From Microglena sp. YARC (taxonomy: Eukaryota; Chlorophyta; Chlorophyceae; Chlamydomonadales; Chlamydomonadaceae): a stretch of DNA of 64,000 bases. The notes beneath the pieces are model-generated. The model was given only the letters and a program-made list of their open reading frames with translations. It was not told the DNA's origin and did not search any database. Location of the stretch: NCBI GenBank assembly GCA_022414725.1, contig CM039463.1, forward strand, positions 73,004,027 through 73,068,026, written 5' to 3'. Positions 1 through 12,168 of the stretch are shown one piece after another; the first letter of the stretch is position 1; each line of letters opens with the position of its first letter. A program made the translations under genes and the position numbers.

Positions 1-470
1 GTAACTTCCAATTCCATGTCCCCATGTGCGATGCCCAGTGGATTCAGCCAGGGGTGCTGTTGGTCTTGGTCTTGTTCCAACTTCCTATCCTGGGTTTGGC
101 ATATCCACCTTGTGAGAAACACCACCTCCATGCTGCATGCTGCATCCCTCCAAGCGCTTTAAGGTTCTTCACAGATGAAGGGAGCAGCCCAACCTCCTCA
201 TCCAGGTGAGAGGTGATACGCAGATCAGAGCATCAGTGGGTGCCCCCCCCAGCATTCCAGGTCGGCAGATCCAGAACTCCAGACCAATCAGGATAAGCAG
301 CTCCTTTTAAGCAGCTAGAAGAAGGCATTCGAATTAGGCCGTAACCGCCAGGCCCTTACAACTAGTATGCACAATTAGTATTGCCGAATGCCGATACGCT
401 TTAGTTCGGCTGACTCTTCAATAATGAGCGCAGTTTCATACCACGATTGAGATACCCCGTGGTGTTAATT
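1..470. other. No gene recognised
   Basis: I see no convincing coding region or named repeat here. From about 366 the sequence is similar to 836 onward (shared text around ACAATTAGTATTGCCG), which is the upstream part of the duplicated MYND unit described next. Confidence 0.4.
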
Positions 471-532
471 GAAGAGCCACGCCTCCCGACATTCTATCTT
501 TTTTCTTTCGTCAAAACCTCCCTTCTTAACCG

Positions 533-742
533 ATGAGTGGCGAAAGCGGAAGCACTTCGCCCGGGTCGCGTCGCGAAATTTCCGGCATTGCAAAATTGTG
601 TCAGCTGTGCTCCATGGGGAAAGAGCACGGCAAGAACCTTCGAGTATGCCAGCGTTGCCTCAGTTGGCTGACGTGTCAGGCTTCGTCTCGGTCGTCGGCA
701 GACCACGCGCACGCGCACGCCGCGACCGTGGTCGCTACCTGA
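533..742 (+). pseudogene. Broken copy of a MYND zinc-finger mini-gene
   Basis: The frame opens with MSGESGSTSPGS and carries the first half of a MYND finger: CQLC, then VCQRC about 17 residues later. After VCQRCLS the similarity to the copy at 1046 ends abruptly. The sequence that follows (from about 658) is a piece of the interspersed repeat also found at 26433, 41396 and 57975, recognisable by TTGGCTGACGTGTCAGGCTT. The frame then runs into low-complexity HAHAHA and stops. The second half of the finger (YC-x3-C and H-x3-C) is missing, so it cannot fold as a MYND domain. The upstream non-coding sequence is duplicated together with the coding part, which points to a segmental tandem duplication followed by an insertion. 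Confidence 0.6.
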
Positions 743-1045
743 AAGACAAATCCACAACCGTCCACAACAGAGATCGGCCCGTTAGACACACGGGCTGTCA
801 GTCTCGAGGCTCCCTATGGGCCCTTACCTGGAGTACAATTAGTATTGCCGCTGGTACCACCATCGCTTCAGTGCGGCTGGCTCTTCAATGAGCGCAGATT
901 CACACATCGACTGAGGTACCCCGTGGTGTTAATTGAAAAGCCAGGCCTCCCGGCATTCTGTACCAAGTTCCGCTTCTTTAAGCCACGCCGACCGGCGTTT
1001 ATATTTATAATTATATTTCTTTGGCTAATTCTTCCTTCTTGTCCG

Positions 1046-1237
1046 ATGAGTGGCGACAGCGGAAGCACCTCACCCGGGTTGCGTTGCGGAGCTTCTGGCC
1101 TTCCGAAATTGTGTCAGCAGTGCCGCATGGGGAAAGAGGACGGCAAGAACCTTCGAGTATGCCAGCGTTGCCGCTGTGTCGCCTACTGCGGAAAGGAGTG
1201 TCAGACGAAAGACTGGCCGATTCACAAACTACAGTGA
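1046..1237 (+). CDS. Short MYND-type zinc-finger protein, last ligand replaced by stop
   Basis: The 63-residue frame starts MSGDSGSTSPGL. An in-frame ATG at 845 would add about 67 residues, but only the sequence from 1046 is conserved as a start in the 533 copy. It contains CQQC, VCQRC, YCGKEC and then H at the spacing of a MYND finger (C-x2-C, C-x2-C, YC-x3-C, H-x3-C). MYND domains bind two zinc ions and usually mediate protein-protein contacts. The protein ends HKLQ followed by TGA, exactly where the eighth ligand (Cys, TGC or TGT) is expected. It may be a C-terminally truncated relic, one exon of a longer gene, or a sequence error at one base. A 5-bp motif ATGCC recurs just downstream (1266-1330). 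Whether it is expressed is unknown. Confidence 0.5.
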   Translation: MSGDSGSTSPGLRCGASGLPKLCQQCRMGKEDGKNLRVCQRCRCVAYCGKECQTKDWPIHKLQ

Positions 1238-1576
1238 GATTCCCACGATGCTTGCCGCGAGTTACCATGCCATCCCGCACCAGGCCATGCCATCCTATGC
1301 CACCATGCCATGCAATGCTGTACCATCGCCCTGCCATACATGCTGCTGATATTGAAAGAGGAGGAGAACCAATTACACATACCAGTCAAAGTCTGTCTCA
1401 CTCCACCCTTGCTACCTCGTCAGGGCAAATAAATAAATAAAATCAGTGAGGAACCATCTATGTGCCTCAAAGATATTTCCCCCCTGCCCACACTCCACCC
1501 ATGCTTTCACCCCCCCCCCCCCCCCCCCCCCTCCCTCACCCTTAAATTTCCTTAAAGCTGCAAGGAGTATCGTGAC

Positions 1577-1772
1577 CAGGGTACTTCAAAGCGCGCGCTT
1601 TTGCGCTTTTGAGCGCTGACTTTTTGACCCCCTCTGCGCTTTAAGCGCAGTTTTTTGCACCCCCCTGTGGGCGCAGCAAGCAATTTTTGCGCTTTTTGCA
1701 CTAAAAAGCGCAGTTTTTTGTGTGTTCAAGAGCGCTAAAGCGCTGGCCAATTTGGCCATTTGAAGTACCCTG
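1577..1772. mobile_element. hAT-like MITE, copy 1
   Basis: A 196-bp element starting CAGGGTACTTCAAA and ending TTTGAAGTACCCTG. The interior is full of GCGC and AAGCGC motifs that can fold on themselves. The flanks are an exact 8-bp duplication, ATCGTGAC, at 1569-1576 and 1773-1780. CAGGG-type ends with 8-bp target duplications are typical of non-autonomous hAT elements. It sits directly upstream of an exon of the unrecognised gene. Confidence 0.85.
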
Positions 1773-1796
1773 ATCGTGACACCCACAAGACTTCAG

Positions 1797-3050
1797 GAGT
1801 TGCATGGTGATGTATCGGCTCTCTATGTTACTCGTCAGAACACGTGGATCAGCCGGGTGATCCCACCCCTTTTGTCGATGGTATGCTCCCTGCTGTACAA
1901 GAAAAATGACACTCATCTGATTGTTTTGGATACTGAGCGCTTGGATGAGAAGCCTTACACCAGAGTAAGTTTTGAAGTGTATGTGCGGATGGGATTTTTG
2001 TGGCTGATGGGTGTGGAGTGTGGGATGTTTCTGTTTGTATGTGTTTGTGTGGTGGGGGTTGGGGAGGAGGGAGCTGTGGTGGTGCGTGTGTGGGTGTGGG
2101 TGGGTTGGTGGGGGGTGGGTGGGGGGCGGTAATAGTCTGGTGTTTGGGCCTGAAATAAAGTTCTGTGAAGTACCCTGTCACCCTGTGTGGTTCTGTGAAG
2201 TAACCTGTGGTTCTGTGTGGTTCTGGTCCTTTGTTGTTCTGTGAAGTACCCTGTGTGCTTCTGTGTGGTTATGGTCATGAGTGCTTCTGTGTGGTTATAG
2301 TCTTGTGTGGTTCTGTGAAGTACCCTGAATTATAAACATCACTGCTCCCGGCACATAATCACATATCATTATTAAGCCCTTTTCTGCCGTTCTGGCTACC
2401 CCTGAACTGTACCATACTGCATATACATCACTTACTCATTAATTGATTAATAACATAACCACACACAGGATATTACAAGTTAGGCGAGCACCTAACTTCA
2501 TTTTTGAAGCTACCGAAATTGAGTGGGCTTTAGGTTCAATTTATTTGCGCAGGTCACTTCCTTGGCCTTAGATTCGGCCCTACAATGGGGCATCGGACCA
2601 CAACATACCAAACGTGTATGCTCAAATTCCTAGCAAGAGCTCTGTCCATACCCCCAAAATCTGTGGGACAAAATATTGATTCGGGTTATCCGGGCAAGTT
2701 GTTTTAACTTTGAGCAACCTAAGACCTGCCAACGCTGAGCAAACCCCACCCCTTGGCACTCCCAGATTCGGCAGTACAGTGTGATTCCAGTGGTTGACGT
2801 GGATTCAGAGCTGAAAATAGAGGGACTAGGCTTGAAGTGCTCGTTGGCCCTGCATGACAACAAGCTGAGGTACCAGGAAAAATATGGCAGTGGGAATGGC
2901 ATGTACGGCCTTGTCCTGCTCACCTGCAGAAACAAGGACAGGCAGTACAGGGAGGTGCCATGCCATATCCTGCCCCTGCAATGCGCAGCCCATATAGTTT
3001 TGCTCCCCCCCGATGAAATTGTGCAGCGCATCAACGAGGGGCGCATTTGA
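1797..3050 (+). CDS. Unrecognised protein, last two exons
   Basis: Two exons join in phase 0: 1797-1964 (acceptor CTTCAG, donor GTAAGT) and 2775-3050 (acceptor TTCGGCAG, stop TGA at 3048-3050). The first encodes ELHGDVSALYVTR, a hydrophobic VIPPLLSMVCSLL stretch and HLIVLDTERLDEKPYTR. The second encodes YSVIPVVDVDSELKIEG, ALHDNKLRYQEKYGSG, GMYGLVLLTCRNKDRQ and ends in IVQRINEGRI. Codon use, lack of internal stops over 276 bp and clean splice signals support a real gene. I do not recognise the family. Upstream exons are missing or unidentified; a MITE lies immediately 5' of the first visible exon. The 810-bp intron holds TG/GGGT-rich DNA and a tandem repeat. Confidence 0.6.
2155..2335. repeat. 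Degenerate 20-35 bp tandem repeat in intron
   Basis: Copies of GTTCTGTGAAGTACCCTGTG and shortened variants recur about six times. The core GAAGTACCCTG is identical to the right end of the hAT-like MITEs, so the array may have grown from a MITE terminus. Confidence 0.65.
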
Positions 3051-3194
3051 AATTGACGACCCCTTTCCCCACTGCTTTTATTCCAGGCCACACATAGTAG
3101 CTTCAAGCAATTTGGCTGCTTGAAGTCATCAACAGTAAAGACAGTACCGGTATCGGTACATTCAAAATATTTTGGGGCCTGGTTACCTGTGTTG

Positions 3195-3405
3195 TTCAGC
3201 ATGCTGATTCCTGCGTCGCAGACCCAAGGAAGGCTCCGTTGCGTCGTAGACACAGTTTTGGAAGGTCAGTTGCATCTCAGAGGGTCTGGATGTGTCGCAG
3301 ATGCAGATTTGGGGGGTTCTGTTGCGTTGCAGACACATATTTTGAGACCGGTTGCGTCTGAAGAAGCAGATTTTGAAAGAGGCTGCGTCTTGAGAACCAG
3401 ATTTT
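3195..3405. repeat. GTTGCGTCGCAGACACAGATTTT minisatellite
   Basis: About six to seven diverged units of roughly 28-30 bp. Fragments of the same unit occur at 44460-44570, 47570-47625 and 62560-62620. A G run of about 23 bases follows at 3407-3429. Confidence 0.65.
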
Positions 3406-3496
3406 AGGGGGGGGGGGGGGGGGGGGGGCTGAACAACCTGTTTGTTGCCAGTAGTTTATTTGGCATAATGTGGCCAACGGTGCTTGCATCGGCGGT

Positions 3497-3630
3497 GATC
3501 CATCTCAATGTGGTGGTCCTACGGTGACTATAGCTAGCTCCGGCTAACGCTATGGTGTCCTTAACTTCACGTCCTGTGAGTAACGGTATTACACGGATGT
3601 AACAATTTCTATTTCTATTTCTATTTTGAA
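3497..3630 (+). repeat. Dispersed retroelement-like 3' end (TGTAAC tail family)
   Basis: This copy runs from GGTGGTCCTACGGTGACTAT through TTAACTTCACGTC to ACACGGATGTAAC, then (AATTTCT)n. Related copies lie at 49745-49862 (+) and 18958-19035 (-). All end in a TGTAA-like motif followed by an AATTTC or AATTC-type short repeat, which suggests the 3' end of a retroposed sequence. Confidence 0.55.
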
Positions 3631-4900
3631 TACCGTAGGCGCCTGAATTGTTGGCGGTTTATTTGGCGGTAGGGGCGCCGCCAAACCCCTGAAAGCTGGG
3701 CGTGTAAGCCAAACTTGGTTTGAGCCTAAACGAGGTATACAGCCAATGCCCGGGCACTGAGCACTGCAATACAGTGCAGTACACATTCAAGGTAGAGCCG
3801 CCAGAGCGGTTCACTCATAATTGTAAGATCGTTTCAGCATAATTAATGGACGCTCCAAGGACATTGGGCGCTCAAGCGCTCCTGCATGCAGACCCCGGTT
3901 TGGCTCCTTCCTCTCCCTCTCTTCTGGCTGGTGCACTGTAGATTGCAGAATGCAATACTGTGCTAGTATGATACGTACTTTCTCAAGTTTAAAGAAGTGC
4001 CCAGATGATGTTACCTGTATTAAATCGCCTGTTAGCAGTCTGAAGACTCCCAGGATATTATTTAATCACATGCCCAGGCTGGCCCAGGATATTATTTATG
4101 CCAAGGCCTAGAGATCCATAATTCCATATCTGAGTATGGGATACTAAATGCGTTTCAAAATGGAACCACCATGACCAAGAATGTGTTTTAAAACGTAACC
4201 GCTTACATTTTGTCTTGCACTGTCGCAATTATGTGTGCCCCTGCGATTAAATTTGCTCACTGTCTGCAGAAAATATGGGATGCAATCCCATGATTGGGTG
4301 TACCGTACAAGTTATGTGTTTATGTCCAGTTTTATCAGTTTCATATGCCTAGGCCCAGGGATCAATATCTGATTATGGGATATTTATTGTGGTTTAAATA
4401 GAACTGCCATGGCCAAGAACTTGTTTTAAAATGTAACCGTCAAAGCAAGGCAATTGGGCCAAGTTGTGCGTCAGTCCAGATTTTAAATTGCAGCCGAAGT
4501 TAGGGCGCAGGGTGATTTGGTTCGCTTTTTTTACAACCGCCAACTACTAAGACTTCTATCACTCTTCTACAATCATTCTATCAACCACCATATCACAGCA
4601 CCAGCAAGTTCTACTGGAACGAGAGGCACTCCTATCAGGTCCAACATTCAAATTGCAAGCTCGAAGACGTAGTATTGCTATGCATTTAGCATCATCCTTA
4701 AAATTGAATAAGTTAGTGTATGTGGAACTATGATTTCTATCACGTGACATCATCGATTTCTCATAATAACATACTTAATACCGCCCTTATTTATCGCCAA
4801 GTTTCCTGAGGTTCACTGTACTTCGATAGTGCCATCCAATGTCTGTTATTTTAGAGATGCCTTTACCATTTTTCCCGAGTCAATCTTGATCAGTGAGGTT
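3631..4900. other. Unassigned, with one ~110-bp direct repeat
   Basis: No gene is supported. A diverged direct repeat is visible: about 4085-4203 and 4345-4441 share TGAGTATGGGATA / TGATTATGGGATA and CATGACCAAGAA / CATGGCCAAGAA blocks ending in TTTTAAAAYGTAACCG. Confidence 0.4.
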
Positions 4901-4907
4901 AAGTCAT

Positions 4908-4923
4908 TGTGTGTGAGTGTTTT

Positions 4924-4975
<52 letters not shown>

Positions 4976-5012
4976 TGTGGTGGTGGTGGTGGTGGTGGTG
5001 GGGGGGGGGGGC
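4908..5012. repeat. (TG)n, (GGT)n and poly-G tract
   Basis: About 25 TG dinucleotides run into GGT triplets and then a G run of about 12. Confidence 0.9.
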
Positions 5013-5604
5013 AAAAAGGAATTTCGCCTCTAAGGGTGGGTCTTCCTGCACTACTCCTTCACTGGAAGGTTTAGAAGTGATGTGGAGGTGCCTTTCAAGA
5101 ATATCAGATAAATGTTGTATAACATCTCAACTAATCTCTGAATGCATATTAGTAATCCATGATACCAGCATTTTTTGATGCTACGGTATCTCTGGTTGCC
5201 ACTGGAACATTCCCTAGCAAGGCTCTTTTCACAACAACATCGTCCTTACGGTCAACAATTGTATTCCAAAAGCCAATACATTGTCTCAGCCATTGAGACC
5301 ATGTAGGTGAAATATTAAGTTCTTGAAGGACCAAGTCGGTAGAGGTGTTATTTCTTACGCCAAGCAAGGGCCATTTTCATAAACTGGGGCTGGTAGAATG
5401 TTAAAGGGAATAGGTTCCCTTCCCGTGTGTAGCTGAATTATTACCTGGGTGAGTGAGTGTAGCTGACTGCCCCCCCTTGCTACGATATTGCTACCTTGAA
5501 AAAACAGAGGCCGATCTTCTTCATGGTTAGTTGTTTAAGGGAACTTCAAAAACTACGTTTCAAGAGCCAAAAGTCTACGATTACAACGTGATAGACCCTT
5601 ACAG

Positions 5605-5690
5605 ATCTGCGTTTCAGATGTGAAACGTAAGCGATTTCAGATGTGAAACGTAAGCGTTTCAGATGTGAAACGTAAGGGATTTCAGATTTG
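5605..5690. repeat. Short tandem repeat TTTCAGATGTGAAACGTAAG
   Basis: About four units of 20-27 bp. Each contains a small inverted repeat, GTTTC with GAAAC. The rest of 5013-6130 shows nothing I can assign apart from C runs near 5909 and 5996. Confidence 0.6.
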
Positions 5691-6132
5691 GGACGAGAAC
5701 CGGGTACACCATACTATAGATATTGACCCATAAACCGTAGATTTTGAGAAGAGTTACGTCTCTAACGGGGAATTTGATAAGTACCCTTCGAGGCTTGAAC
5801 AACCCTCACTTGAGCGGGAAGCCTTTCTCCACTCCACTCCACTCAACTCCACCAATGACCACGCACTAGCTGGCATACGGTCTGCCCCCAGGCGCCCTCA
5901 AGGGGCGCCCCCCCCCACTATTTCTTCATGGCAGCCAAGAATCAGCTCATCGCTCCGTTTTCCACTTTTCCCGACTTACCTCCCACTCCTGCCCCCCCCC
6001 CCCCCCTCTTCTACCCCTCACCTGTGAACTGCGACCCTCTGCCCGGTCTTCGCCCATCTCCTCTCACAGTCAAGCCCTCAGTCGTCATCACCCCACCCCA
6101 TTTTGTGTCTGTCTTAGCTACCTAACGCGAAC

Positions 6133-7763
6133 ATGGTAAGTACGCTTCCTGCCCAATCGCTTACCCATTGCCCTCGACCCCTGTGAACCGATGCCTCTTA
6201 TCCGCATCCTCGCCCTGTCCCAACGCGCACCCCACCCCAGCCCTGCCAACCTACGCATATTCAAAAGTCCGAAAATACTTTCAAACTTTCGAAAGTCTGA
6301 GGGAGTGCAAATAACTCGCAACTCATCTTCTTGGTGATTCTGCTTCCGAAGCGTCGGGAATTATGCCGACTATTCTGCTCGCTCGCAGTCGCAAGCCAAG
6401 TCAAGGCATGCGCGGTGCCAGCTGTTGATCAAGAGGTCGATCCATACCGACTTGACTTTCTTTCTGTCTCTACATTGTCATAGACAGGAAAAGTGCTGAC
6501 CCAAGGAAATCCCAAACAAAAATATTGGCGTGGGGGTGGGGTGGGGTGGGGTGGGGGGGAGGAGAAGGGCCCACACTCCGACAGAGCACAAGCAAGCAAG
6601 CATGCAAGCTAGGAAGTAAAAAATACTGCCATTCATAATTACAATCAATCAGATAATGATTCTGCTGCCTGGCTGCAGTCACAAGCCGGGTCCAAGCATG
6701 CGCTGTGCCAGTTGTTGATCCTGAGATCGTTGCGTTCCGAAGTGTCTTCCTTCTCCATTTACATTTGTCACAGACAAGCCACTCTTATCCCAAGGCAAGC
6801 TCACTCCACAGCATCCTGGGGAATGAATATAGGGGCATAGTGTGCATGTATAGGCCACAGGGTCTTTCGATAGTTTGTAAATATTATGCTAACAGTCCTG
6901 GCACACGCCGACATTAAGAATATCGTAGAGTGGTAGTAGTAGTCAGTAGGAGTAGTAGCCGATTGTAGTTGCACACTATGCCCTTGTACTCATTCTGGGG
7001 GTCATCCAACCATTCTTCAATTCAGAAGCAAAGAGATCCCCCTGCCTGCGCGCAGGGGCGCAGTGGTTACCGTGATGGGCCCAGAACCTGAACAGAGTTC
7101 AGGGGACGTGGGGAGACCGGGACGAAGAATTAGACAACTTGATATTTAAAAGGGCCAAGGATGCCTCTAGAGAGAGGCGTCCTGGCAGCAAACCTGTAAC
7201 CCTTGGGGTGCGGGAAAGGATAGGTTGCGGTATGTTGCGGGGCCAAGAAGGACAGGAAGAACCAAAGAACAGCTAACGCTGACAACAAGAATTATATATA
7301 GCAAGTAGACAGTGAGATTACACTGTGAGATTCAACCACAAGATTAAACCATGAGCTTACACACTATTTCTGTCCACTGTTTCCTTTTTTGAGCTCCGCG
7401 TAGCAGCTTCTAGGCAGCTCTCTTATCCCGTCCTTGGGCCAAACCTAAAGCTAGCTAGCGCATCTTAATGCTGGCACAACAGGCAGTCCAATGCGGCTGA
7501 AGGCTTCGAGCTTGACCATGTGGCTGGCTAATGGAGCTGGCTGGAAGCTGCCAAGCGTAGCCCCTAAAAGAAACAGCGTTTCTGTCCATTAGATAAGTGT
7601 CCGACAATACCGTTCATGAGATTACGTACTATTTCTGATCAATCACATGATGTCACAATCGCATCCCCCCCCCACTCCCTTTTGACCCCCCCCCCCCCAA
7701 ACACACTCTTTCACCCCGCCCCCCACTGCCCCCCCCCCCCCACACACACTCCTTCTGCCCCCC

Positions 7764-7794
<31 letters not shown>

Positions 7795-10700
7795 ACACTT
7801 CTGACCCCCCCTCCCCCCTCCACTCTTTCATCCCCCCCCCCCCCCCCCCTCTTCTGACCCCCCCTCCTACCCACTCTTTCACCCCACCACCCACCCTGCC
7901 TGCCTGCAGTTGCAAGCAAGATCACCCCCCACCCCCCACCCCACCACACACCCCATCCCACCACCCTGCCTACAGTCACAAGCCAGGTCAAAGCATGCGC
8001 GGTGCCAGCTGCTGATCAAGAAAGCTGGCATGGTAAGTCTGTTGGCAGTGGGCGAGAGGGCTGGGGGTGGTATGGGGTGGGGGTGGTATTTTGTGGGGGT
8101 GGGATGGCCTGAGGGTGGGGGTGGGAGAGGATGGGATGGCCTGGGCCTGGGGGTGGGGGTAGGAAAGAACGAGTTGGGATGGTGTGGGAGCCCCAAGCCA
8201 GGTCAAAGCTTTGTGCGGTGCCAGCTGCTGTTCAAGAAAGCAGTCATGGAAAGTCTGTTGGCAATGGGCGATAGAGCTGGGGGTGGGATGTGGTGGGGAT
8301 GTGATGGCCTGGGGATGGGGGTGGGGTGGGGTGGGGTGGGAGAGGATGTGGTGGGGGTGGGAGAGGATGGTGTGGGATGGTGTGGCAGTCACAAGCCAGG
8401 TGAACGAATGTGCGGTGCCAGCTGCTGATCAAGAAAGCAGGCGTGGTGAGTCTGTTGGCAGTGGGCGATAGGGCTGGGGGTGGTATGGGGTGTGGGTGTG
8501 GGTGGGACTGGATGGGATAGCCTGGGGGTGGGATGGCCTGGGTGTGTGTGTGGGAGTGGGTGGGATGGCCTGGGGGTGGTATGGGTTTGGGATTTGGGTG
8601 GGAGTGGATGGGATGGCCTGGGGGTGGGATGGCCTGAGGGTGGGGGTGGGAGAGGATGGGGGTGGGTGGGGGTGGGGGTGGGACAGCTTGGGGGTGGGAT
8701 GGTGTGGGGGTGGGAGGGAGAGGATTGGATGGGTGGGGGTGGGAGAACATGGGGTGGGAGTCACAAGCCAGGCCAAGTACCAAGAAAGCAGGCATGTTAG
8801 TCCTTGGGCAATTGAAGCTTGACTGGTCTGGGGGTCGGTTGGGGTAATTTGCTCCTTGGATTGATTATAACAGGATTGTTGATGTGGATATGATGTGGGG
8901 ATGGGATGGGATGAGATGGGGCGGGGGTGGGAGAGGATGGGATGGGTGGGGGGTCGCAAGCCAGGCCAAAGTGTCAAGAAAGCAGGCATGGTAGTCCTTG
9001 GGCTATGGAAAGCCTTGGGTAACGGGATAATGACTGTTTGGGGGGTCAGTTGGGTTTCTTTTTGTTGTGTGCCCGCAACGTGTTGGAGTCAATGGGGACT
9101 TTGGCAATGGAAGGCCTTGGGTAATGGGATAATGACTGTCCGGGGGTCAGTTAGGTGTCTTTTTGTTGTGCCCACAGCATGATGGACTCAATGGGGACTT
9201 TGGCAATGGAAGGCCTTGGGTAATGGGATAATTAGTGTCCGGGGGGTCAGTTGGGTTTCTTTTTGTTGTGCCCACAGCATGATGGACTCAATGGGGGCTG
9301 ATGCGTAGGGAACATCTATATGATATCATATGATATCATGTCATCATATGGTATCATATGATGCCGGCAGTCTGACTAGGCTAAAGTTACCTTTTATGTA
9401 CAATATCATGTATGCAATGTGTATGATATCATATGATGTTGCACTTGCCTTTGGTCAACATCATATGATACGCCGGTCCCTACTTCTGCGGCGTAGCCCC
9501 TTTCAGTGATATACATTGGTCTAGTTGTAGACCAGATCACTTTGAGGATGAAGAGTCGGTGGTTCGATTCCCCCTTCTGTCGCTCTTAGCGTCAACCGCG
9601 ATGGTAGCTTGTCCAGTTGAGGTAGAAGACCGCTCCCTACCCGTGTACGATGGGCTCCCTTAACACCACGCCACACCAGGCGTTATCATTACTTCTGCGG
9701 CAGGCAAGCAATTCGAGTACTCTGAAAATCCAGGATACCAGTTTGAATCCAGGAAAATTTGAATTTGAATTTGAATCCAGGAAAATCCTGAAAAGGATAC
9801 CAGTTTGAATCTTGTACAGATTTTTAATTTTTAATCTCGTATTTTTAATGCTCAGTACGGTATGTGGAGGAATAAAGCCCCACACCCACCATCCCACCAA
9901 CAGTTCCACCACACCACCCATCACCATCCCCACCACCAGTACACACCACCACCACCACCACCAGTACCACCACACACCACACACCACCATCCCCATCCCC
10001 ATTATTTTATTTACTAAGCGGTACAGTACCACCACCACCACCCCATCCACATCCCATTATTTATTTACTAAGCGGTACAGTACACACCACCACCACCAAC
10101 AGTACCACCATGCACCCTTCTCAGTACAGTGAGTGGAGGAATAGATAGTCAAGGACGATGAATTGTACCGCTTTGTACTGCTGTGCAGGTCCAGGACCCT
10201 GTAGCCGAGCTGCCAGAGTGGCAGACGTACAACAGCAACAACAAGAAATCTGCTAATGCTAAGCCTGATGCAACTCCTCAGGCAGTGGATCCACCCTCAA
10301 CCGAGCAAGGTGGGTGATGGTGGTGGTGGTAGGTCAGTGGTGATGGTTGCAAGGTGGTGGGGAGTGGTGGAAGTGGTGATGGGGGTAAGGTGGTGGTGGT
10401 GGGGGTAAGGTGGTAAGGTTGTGGTGGTAGAAAGGTGGTGGCCCGATGCAACTCCTCAGGCAGTGGACACACACTGAACCGAGCAAGGTGGGTGGTGGTG
10501 GTGGTGGTTGGGTGAACGTGGTGGTGGCATGGGTCTATATATTATCCCCCCCCCCCCCCCTTCCCAACACACACACGCACCACGATCTATATAGGGGCCG
10601 AGGCAACTCCTCAGGCAGTGGATCCACCCTCAACCGAGCAAGGTGGGTGGTGGTGGTGGTGGTAGGGTGAATGTGGTGGTGGCATGGGTCTATATATTAT

Positions 10701-12137
10701 CCCCCCCCCCCCCCCCCTTAACACACACACACGCACCACGATCTATATAGGGGCCGATGCAACTCCTCAGGCAGTGGATCCGCCCTCAACCGAGCAAGGT
10801 GGGTGGTGGTGGCGGTGACGGTGGAAGTGGTAGTGGATGTATTAGGAAGTGTGGGTGGGTATGGCGGTAAGGTGGTGGTGTATTTGGGTGGGTGGGGATT
10901 GGCCTGATGCGACTCATCAGGCAGTGGATCCTCCCACAACCAATCAAGGTGGGTGGTGGTGGGAGTGGTAGGTCGGTGGTGATGGTTGGAAGATGATGGG
11001 GAGTGGTGAAAGTGGTGGTGGGGGTTAGGTGGTAAGGTTGTGGTGGTGGAAAAGTGGTGGCCTGATGCAACTCCTTAGATAGTGGATCTGCCCACAACCG
11101 AGCAAGGTGGGTGGTGGTGGTTGTATTAGGGTGGTGGTGATGGTCGTAAGATGATGGGGAGTGGTGAAAGTGGTGGTGGGGGTTAGATGGTAAGGTTGTG
11201 GTGGTGGAAAAGTGGTGGCCTGATGCAACTCCTTAGATAGTGGATCAGCCCACAACCGAGCAAGGTGGGTGGTGGTGGTGGTTGTATTAGGGTGGTGGTG
11301 ATGGTCGTAAGATGGTGGGGTGGGTAGGTGGTAAGGTTGTGGTGGTGGAAAGGTGGTGGCCTGATGTAACTCCCTAGGCAGTGGATCCACCCAAAACCGA
11401 GGAAGGTGGGTGGTGGTGGTGGAATGGGTCTATAAATTATCTCCTCCTCCCCCCCCGCCCCCCCCCCCACAACACACACCCTTCCACACACCACACGCAC
11501 ACACCCCACAATCTATATAGGGGCCGATGCAACGCCTCAGGCATTGTATCCCTCCACAAACAATCAAGGTGTGAACGTGGTGGTGGTTGTATTAGGGTGG
11601 TGGTGGTGGTGGTGTGAACGTGGTGGTGGTTGTATTCGGGTGGTGGTGGTGGTGGTGGTGTGAACGTGGTGGTGGTTGTATTCGGGTGGTGGTGGTGATG
11701 GTGGTGGTGGTGGTGTGAACGTGGTGGTGGTTGTATTCGGGTGGTGGTGGTGGTGGTGGTGGTGGTGGTGTGAACGTGGTGGTGGTTGTATTCGGGTGGT
11801 GGTGGTGGTGTGAACGTGGTGGTGGTTGTATTCGGGTGGTGGTGGTGGTGGTTGTATTCGGGTGGTGGTGGTTGTATTCGGGTGGTAGTGGTGGTGTGAA
11901 CGTGGTGGGTGGTTGTATTCGGGTGGTGGTGGTGGTGGTGGTGGTGGTGTGAACGTGGTGGTGGTTGTAAGATGGTGGGGGTAAGGTGGTGGTGGTGGTG
12001 TATTTGATTGGGCGGGTAGGTGAGTATTGGGCTGATACAATTTTGCAGACAGTGGATCTACCCACAACTGAGCAAGGTGAGTGGTGGTGCTGGTAGGGTA
12101 AATGTGGTGGTGGCGTGGGTCTATATATTATCACCCC

Positions 12138-12168
<31 letters not shown>

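Noticed and set aside
24..209. A 61-codon frame with a hydrophobic start
   Set aside because: No splice or homology support; ends in ordinary sequence and looks like a chance frame.
9175..9305. Extra NAA40 exon starting after CCCACAG (HDG or MMDSMGADA)
   Set aside because: It breaks the reading frame between exons 2 and 3, which join perfectly without it.
9493..9570. A tRNA gene with A and B boxes
   Set aside because: The same tRNA-like head recurs with a common ~120-bp body and target duplications, so it is a SINE, not a tRNA gene.
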